Below are positions 6,403 to 9,731 of a DNA stretch of 9,731 nucleotides, piece by piece. The position numbers and the translations under genes are program-made. A model generated the notes under the pieces. The model was not told the DNA's origin and did not search any database. It saw only the letters and a list, made by a program, of their open reading frames with translations. The stretch spans positions 1-9,731 of the forward strand of contig UQKC01000074.1 of NCBI GenBank assembly GCA_900541495.1, given 5' to 3'. Positions within the stretch are counted from its first letter, which is position 1, and every line of letters starts with the position of its first letter. Origin of the DNA: an uncultured Ruminococcus sp. GTDB lineage: Bacteria > Bacillota > Clostridia > Oscillospirales > Ruminococcaceae.

Positions 6403-7068
6403 ATGAACGGGACTGAAACCGATAAGTTTACAGAAGAAAACCTCGGACTGGTGCGGCTATGCGCAAACCGATTCCGAGGAAAAGGAATAGAATATGACGA
6501 CCTCTACAGTACCGGCTGCATAGGTCTGATAAAGGCTGTCAACGGCTTCGACAGCAGCAGGGGAGTGAAGTTCTCGACCTACGCCGTCCCCGTTATCCTC
6601 GGCGAGATAAAGCGGCTGTTCCGTGACGGCGGAACGGTCAAAGTCAGCCGAAGTGTAAAGGAGCTTTCACTGAAAATAACACGCATAAAAGAGGACTTCG
6701 GACAGAAATACGGCAGAGAACCGCAGATATCTGAGCTTGCCGAGCTTACGGGCGAAAGCGAGGAGAGCATCATCGAAGCCGTCTGCGCCGCCCGTCCCGT
6801 GATTTCGCTCACAGCGGACGACGATGAAGCCGACGGTGGTCAGATCGATATAGCCGTCGAAGCGCACGACGAGGAAATGGCTGAAACACTCTCGCTCCAC
6901 GCCGCCTTGAGAACACTCCCCGAAAAAGATCAGCTACTTATCTATTATCGCTACTATAAAGACCTCACCCAAACTCAGACCGCCGAAAAGCTTGGCATGA
7001 CGCAGGTGCAGGTTTCGCGCCGCGAAAAGAAACTGCTGCTCTCATTGAGAAGCTTTTTGGACGGATAA
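6403..7068 (+). CDS. sigF: RNA polymerase sporulation sigma factor F
   Basis: A 221-aa forespore-specific sigma-70 family factor (SpoIIAC). Region 2 spans about residues 11-75: YDDLYSTGCIGLIKAVNGFD (31-50), then VKFSTYAVPVILGEIKR and RDGGTVKVSRSVKE leading into region 3 (about 76-135). Region 4 spans about 165-218, with helix-turn-helix TQTQTAEKLGMTQVQVSRRE (189-208). The YYKDLTQ...QVQVSRxEKK stretch resembles sigma-F more than sigma-G, and the position after spoIIAA-spoIIAB confirms it. The start ATG at 6403 has AAAGGA (6391-6396) 6 bases upstream, and an in-frame stop at 6382-6384 rules out a longer form. The N-terminus seems to lack about 25-30 residues (the region 1.2/early 2.1 helix) present in the 255-aa B. 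subtilis protein. The gene is now separated from spoIIAB by 172 bases because of the inserted element. Confidence 0.94.
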   Translation: MNGTETDKFTEENLGLVRLCANRFRGKGIEYDDLYSTGCIGLIKAVNGFDSSRGVKFSTYAVPVILGEIKRLFRDGGTVKVSRSVKELSLKITRIKEDFGQKYGREPQISELAELTGESEESIIEAVCAARPVISLTADDDEADGGQIDIAVEAHDEEMAETLSLHAALRTLPEKDQLLIYYRYYKDLTQTQTAEKLGMTQVQVSRREKKLLLSLRSFLDG

Positions 7069-7187
7069 ATAACATTTGTCTGACCGATGTGAAGCCGACC
7101 TAAGTTTAAGTTGATTCTGCAAGAATGTCACTTCAACGCTTTATGAACAGCTTTGTGATATGTCAGCAAGAACAGCGATCTTTGGTA

Positions 7188-7209
7188 GGGGCGATCCTAT
7201 ATCCGCCCG
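7188..7209. repeat. GGGGCG hairpin repeat, left copy
   Basis: GGGCG (7189-7193) pairs with CGCCC (7204-7208); AT pairs with AT inside, with one bulged C (7203) and a 5-base loop (7196-7200). It is nearly the same as the hairpin at 9597-9619 after tex, including the preceding GTA. No T-run follows. It is probably a dispersed palindromic intergenic repeat, comparable in kind to REP sequences. Confidence 0.45.
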
Positions 7210-7236
7210 GCAAGGATTTTTAACGCAGTATGCAGC

Positions 7237-7287
7237 AAAATTTGCCGAAAAGACGTGTGCATATGCTTATGAAGACAGGTTCTTATA
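7237..7287 (+). repeat. 51-nt perfect inverted repeat, left copy
   Basis: All 51 bases are the exact reverse complement of 9681-9731 at the right edge of the window. Homology ends abruptly at TTCTTATA (7287). The left limit is unknown because the partner is cut by the window edge. The repeat ends about 45 bases upstream of the tex -35 region. It is a dispersed element of unknown function. Confidence 0.85.
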
Positions 7288-7331
7288 CTATTTTATCACA
7301 GGAAAATCTTTTTTTCAAGGGCATTTTTCGC

Positions 7332-7360
7332 TTGCGGTCATTCCAAAAATATGCTATAAT
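7332..7360 (+). promoter_or_regulatory. Sigma-A-type promoter of tex with extended -10
   Basis: A perfect TATAAT at 7355-7360 is preceded by TGC (7352-7354), an extended -10. A weak -35, TTGCGG (7332-7337), lies 17 bases upstream. Transcription would start about 7 bases after the -10, leaving a 5' leader of roughly 25 bases before the tex ATG. This makes tex a unit separate from spoIIA. Confidence 0.7.
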
Positions 7361-7392
7361 ATTTATTGTATTTTTTCAAAGGAGTTTTTGCA

Positions 7393-9543
7393 ATGGATAT
7401 TAACAAGGTACTCGCAGCCGAATTCAAGCTGCGTCGGGAACAGATCGACAACACCGTTTCGCTTATTGATGACGGCAAGACTATTCCTTTTATCGCACGT
7501 TACCGCAAGGAGCTGACGGGTTCGCTCGACGATCAGCTTCTTCGTGAAATTTTTGACAGACTCACCTATCTGCGCAACCTCGAAAAGCGCAAGGAGGAAA
7601 TTTCTTCCTCTATTGAAGATCAGGGAAAAATGACCGAAGAGCTTGCCGCTGCAATTTCCGCCGCTGCAACGCTCGTCGAGGTCGAAGATATATACCGTCC
7701 GTTCAAGCCTAAGAGAAAGACCAGAGCTTCTATCGCCCGCGAAAAGGGACTGGAAACTCTCGCCGCTTTCCTTATGCTCCAGCAAGACAAGGCTGACCCG
7801 AAAGCCGAAGCTGAAAAGTTCGTCAATGCCGAAAAAGGCGTTGAAAACGTCGATGATGCGCTTCAGGGCGCAATGGATATCATCGCCGAGGACGTTTCCG
7901 ACGATGCGGAACTCAGAAAAGCACTTCGAGGTATCTTCTCCAAGCAGGGCATAATTTCATCCGAAGCCGCTGACCCCGAGGAAGAAACGGTTTACAAGAA
8001 CTATTACGAATTTTCCGAGCCCGTTTCAAAGATCGCAGGTCACAGAATCCTTGCACTCGACAGAGGTGAGCGTGAGGACAAGCTCAAAGTCAGTGTTGAC
8101 ATTCCCGAGGGCGTTGGTGAAAACGCTGTCTGCGGAAAATATGTGAAAAATCAGTCTGCCTGCGCCGAGTATGTGAAAAATGCCTGCACAGACGGCTACA
8201 AGCGCCTTATTTACCCGTCTATCGAGCGTGAGATCCGCTCCGAGCTTACCGAAAAGGCGGACGAATCTGCGATAAAGGTCTTTGCATCGAATCTTCGTCA
8301 GCTTATTATGCAGCCGCCCGTAAAAAACAGCGTTGCACTCGGACTTGACCCCGGATACAGAACGGGCTGTAAGCTTGCAGTTGTTGACGGAACGGGAAAA
8401 GTCCTCGATACGGGCGTTGCCTACATCACAACGGGCGAACAGCGCAAAATAGAACAGGGCAAGGTACTTGTGAAGAACCTTATCCAAAAACACGGCGTTT
8501 CGATAATCGCTATCGGAAACGGAACAGCCTCGCGCGAGTCGGAAGCGTTCGTTGCCGAGCTTATAAAGGAAATTCCGCAGAAAGTTTCATATATGGTCGT
8601 TTCCGAAGCAGGCGCGTCCGTTTATTCCGCATCAAAGCTTGCGGCTGAGGAATTCCCCGAGTATGATGTTTCTCTCCGAAGCGCGGTTTCTATCGCAAGA
8701 CGACTTCAGGACCCGCTTGCCGAGCTTGTAAAGATCGACCCGAAAGCTATCGGCGTTGGTCAGTATCAGCACGATATGCCAAAAGCACGTCTTGACGAAG
8801 CGCTCACCGGCGTTGTCGAGGACTGCGTAAACAGCGTCGGCGTTGACCTTAATACCGCTTCGCACTCGCTTCTTTCGTATGTTGCAGGAATAAACGCGAC
8901 TATCGCGAAAAATATCGTTTCCTACCGTGAGGAAAACGGCTCATTCACCGACAGAAAACAGCTTCTCAAAGTTGCAAAGCTCGGTCCGAAAGCATTCGAG
9001 CAGTGCGCAGGCTTTTTGAGAGTACGCGACGGAAAAAATCCGCTCGATAACACAGCCGTTCACCCCGAAAGCTACGAAGCCGCAAAGAAGATAATCGCAG
9101 AGTGCGGCTTTGAGGCAGCAGACCTTGGCGACGGCAAGATGTCGGATATCTCCGCAGCCGCAAAGAAGATAGGCGTTGCGAAAGTCGCAGACAACGCAGG
9201 CATCGGTATCCCGACCGTAAATGATATCCTCAAAGAGCTTGAAAAGCCGGGACGTGACCCACGTGATGAGCTTCCCCCACCACTTATGAGAAGCGGCGAC
9301 ATAATGGAGCTGAAAGACCTCAAACCCGGAATGGAGCTTATGGGAACGGTCAGAAACGTTATCGACTTCGGCTGTTTCGTTGATATCGGCGTACACGAAG
9401 ACGGACTTGTACATATCTCGCAGATATGCGACAGATACATCAAGCACCCTCTCGAAGCCGTAAAGGTCGGCGAGGTCGTAAAGGTCAAAGTTCTTGACGT
9501 TGACGTAAAGAGAAAGAGAATTTCGCTCACAATGAAACTTTAA
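7393..9543 (+). CDS. tex: Tex family RNA-binding transcription accessory protein
   Basis: A 716-aa cytoplasmic nucleic-acid-binding protein, close to the length of the B. subtilis YdcI homologue (about 720). Domains in order: helical Tex N-terminal region with IPFIARYRKELTG (about 1-190), a central helical part, a YqgF/RNase H-like fold starting ALGLDPGYRTGCKLAVVD (about 314-450), a helix-hairpin-helix segment around YVAGINATIAKNIVSYREE (about 490-550), and a C-terminal S1 RNA-binding domain (GMELMGTVRNVIDFGCFVDI onward, about 646-716). The family is linked to transcription and ribosome-associated RNA functions; its biochemical role remains loosely defined. The start ATG at 7393-7395 has AAAGGAG (7378-7384) 8 bases upstream. 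An upstream TTG at 7366 would place that ribosome site inside the gene and is rejected. The gene has its own promoter, is flanked by inverted 51-nt repeats and is intact. Confidence 0.95.
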   Translation: MDINKVLAAEFKLRREQIDNTVSLIDDGKTIPFIARYRKELTGSLDDQLLREIFDRLTYLRNLEKRKEEISSSIEDQGKMTEELAAAISAAATLVEVEDIYRPFKPKRKTRASIAREKGLETLAAFLMLQQDKADPKAEAEKFVNAEKGVENVDDALQGAMDIIAEDVSDDAELRKALRGIFSKQGIISSEAADPEEETVYKNYYEFSEPVSKIAGHRILALDRGEREDKLKVSVDIPEGVGENAVCGKYVKNQSACAEYVKNACTDGYKRLIYPSIEREIRSELTEKADESAIKVFASNLRQLIMQPPVKNSVALGLDPGYRTGCKLAVVDGTGKVLDTGVAYITTGEQRKIEQGKVLVKNLIQKHGVSIIAIGNGTASRESEAFVAELIKEIPQKVSYMVVSEAGASVYSASKLAAEEFPEYDVSLRSAVSIARRLQDPLAELVKIDPKAIGVGQYQHDMPKARLDEALTGVVEDCVNSVGVDLNTASHSLLSYVAGINATIAKNIVSYREENGSFTDRKQLLKVAKLGPKAFEQCAGFLRVRDGKNPLDNTAVHPESYEAAKKIIAECGFEAADLGDGKMSDISAAAKKIGVAKVADNAGIGIPTVNDILKELEKPGRDPRDELPPPLMRSGDIMELKDLKPGMELMGTVRNVIDFGCFVDIGVHEDGLVHISQICDRYIKHPLEAVKVGEVVKVKVLDVDVKRKRISLTMKL

Positions 9544-9546
9544 ATT

Positions 9547-9564
9547 AATGCGTAATGCGCAATT
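9547..9564. repeat. AATGCGTAATGCGCAATT repeat after tex
   Basis: Four bases after the tex stop, AATGCGTAAT is followed by GCGCAATT. It matches the repeat overlapping the tcdA stop (105-129, read on the minus strand) over its first 10 bases and keeps the same orientation to the upstream gene. Confidence 0.45.
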
Positions 9565-9596
9565 ATATATTCCATTAGTTTGTAACAAAAATTGTA

Positions 9597-9619
9597 GGGG
9601 CGGATTCCATATTCGCCCG
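9597..9619. repeat. GGGGCG hairpin repeat, right copy
   Basis: GGGCGGAT (9598-9605) pairs with ATTCGCCC (9611-9618), including one G-T pair, around a 5-base loop. It matches the hairpin at 7188-7209. No T-run follows, so termination of tex here is possible but not shown. Confidence 0.45.
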
Positions 9620-9680
9620 TTGCAAACCCTATATTTTCGGGCAAATTTTCCGTCCTGAATCGCATTAATGATTTTCAACA

Positions 9681-9731
9681 TATAAGAACCTGTCTTCATA
9701 AGCATATGCACACGTCTTTTCGGCAAATTTT
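9681..9731 (-). repeat. 51-nt perfect inverted repeat, right copy (cut by window edge)
   Basis: Exact reverse complement of 7237-7287 over all 51 bases. The repeat unit may continue past the end of the window. Its inner limit is at 9681, where similarity to the left copy stops. Confidence 0.85.

Larger units (their letters stand above)
7069..7392. other. Gene-free interval between sigF and tex
   Basis: This 324-base stretch has no credible gene. From left to right it holds about 115 bases of unremarkable sequence after the sigF stop with no clear intrinsic terminator, a GGGGCG...CGCCC hairpin repeat (7188-7209), the left copy of the 51-nt inverted repeat (7237-7287), and the tex promoter (7332-7360). 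A plus-strand open frame at 7160-7516 runs through the repeats and into tex; it has no recognisable family and is not called. Confidence 0.6.
9544..9731. other. Repeat-rich non-coding region after tex
   Basis: No gene is visible in these 188 bases. They hold an AATGCG repeat (9547-9564), a GGGGCG hairpin (9597-9619), a TTTTCGGGCAAATTTT motif (9634-9649) that resembles the end of the 51-nt repeat (9717-9731), and the 51-nt repeat itself (9681-9731). No clear intrinsic terminator with a T-run follows tex. Confidence 0.55.

Noticed and set aside
7160..7516. Plus-strand open frame of 118 codons between sigF and tex
   Set aside because: It runs through the GGGGCG hairpin and 51-nt repeat, crosses the tex promoter and overlaps the tex start in another frame; no ribosome site or family similarity is visible.
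8941..9726. Minus-strand open frame of 261 codons
   Set aside because: Mostly antisense to the tex C-terminus; the rest is repeat sequence after tex. Tex is firmly supported by its S1 domain.
7237..9731. CRISPR array or composite transposon around tex
   Set aside because: There are only two copies of the 51-mer in inverted orientation, no regular spacers, and no transposase or recombinase gene in the window.

Overview
The window looks like a chromosomal segment of a spore-forming Gram-positive Firmicute of the class Clostridia, most likely a Ruminococcus-like member of the Oscillospiraceae. The grounds are a recognisable spoIIA operon (SpoIIAA, SpoIIAB, sigma-F), purine-rich Shine-Dalgarno sequences before nearly every gene, a Tex protein of Firmicute length, and a multidomain glycoside hydrolase with CBM6-like modules typical of gut plant-glycan degraders. 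The genus is an inference; no rRNA or tRNA gene is present to settle it.

Layout. 1-120: non-coding, with a small hairpin and a tandem AATTACGCATT repeat that runs into the tcdA stop codon. 121-5271, minus strand: a tight three-gene unit, transcribed GH2 glycosidase -> membrane-anchored C39-like peptidase -> tcdA (tRNA ct6A dehydratase), with gaps of 14 and 19 bases. 5272-5455: a divergent control region with two operator-like dyads. 5456-7068, plus strand: spoIIAA-spoIIAB-sigF. 7069-7392: a gene-free stretch with dispersed repeats and the tex promoter. 7393-9543, plus strand: tex. 9544-9731: a second repeat-rich non-coding stretch.

The spoIIA genes form the classical forespore switch: SpoIIAB holds sigma-F inactive and phosphorylates SpoIIAA on Ser58, and unphosphorylated SpoIIAA releases sigma-F. 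The most interesting observation is a 153-bp non-coding inverted-repeat element (MITE-like) between spoIIAB and sigF. Removing it together with one copy of a flanking TA in silico gives an uninterrupted spoIIAB frame whose TGA stop overlaps the sigF ATG as ATGA. The element therefore seems to have inserted by TA target duplication, shortened SpoIIAB by seven residues net, and split a translationally coupled gene pair.

A second notable feature is a perfect 51-nt inverted repeat on both sides of tex (7237-7287 and 9681-9731), each copy near a short GGGGCG...CGCCC hairpin. The right copy is cut by the window edge. Apart from these mobile or repetitive sequences the gene content is conventional, and I see no evidence for an entirely new protein-coding system.
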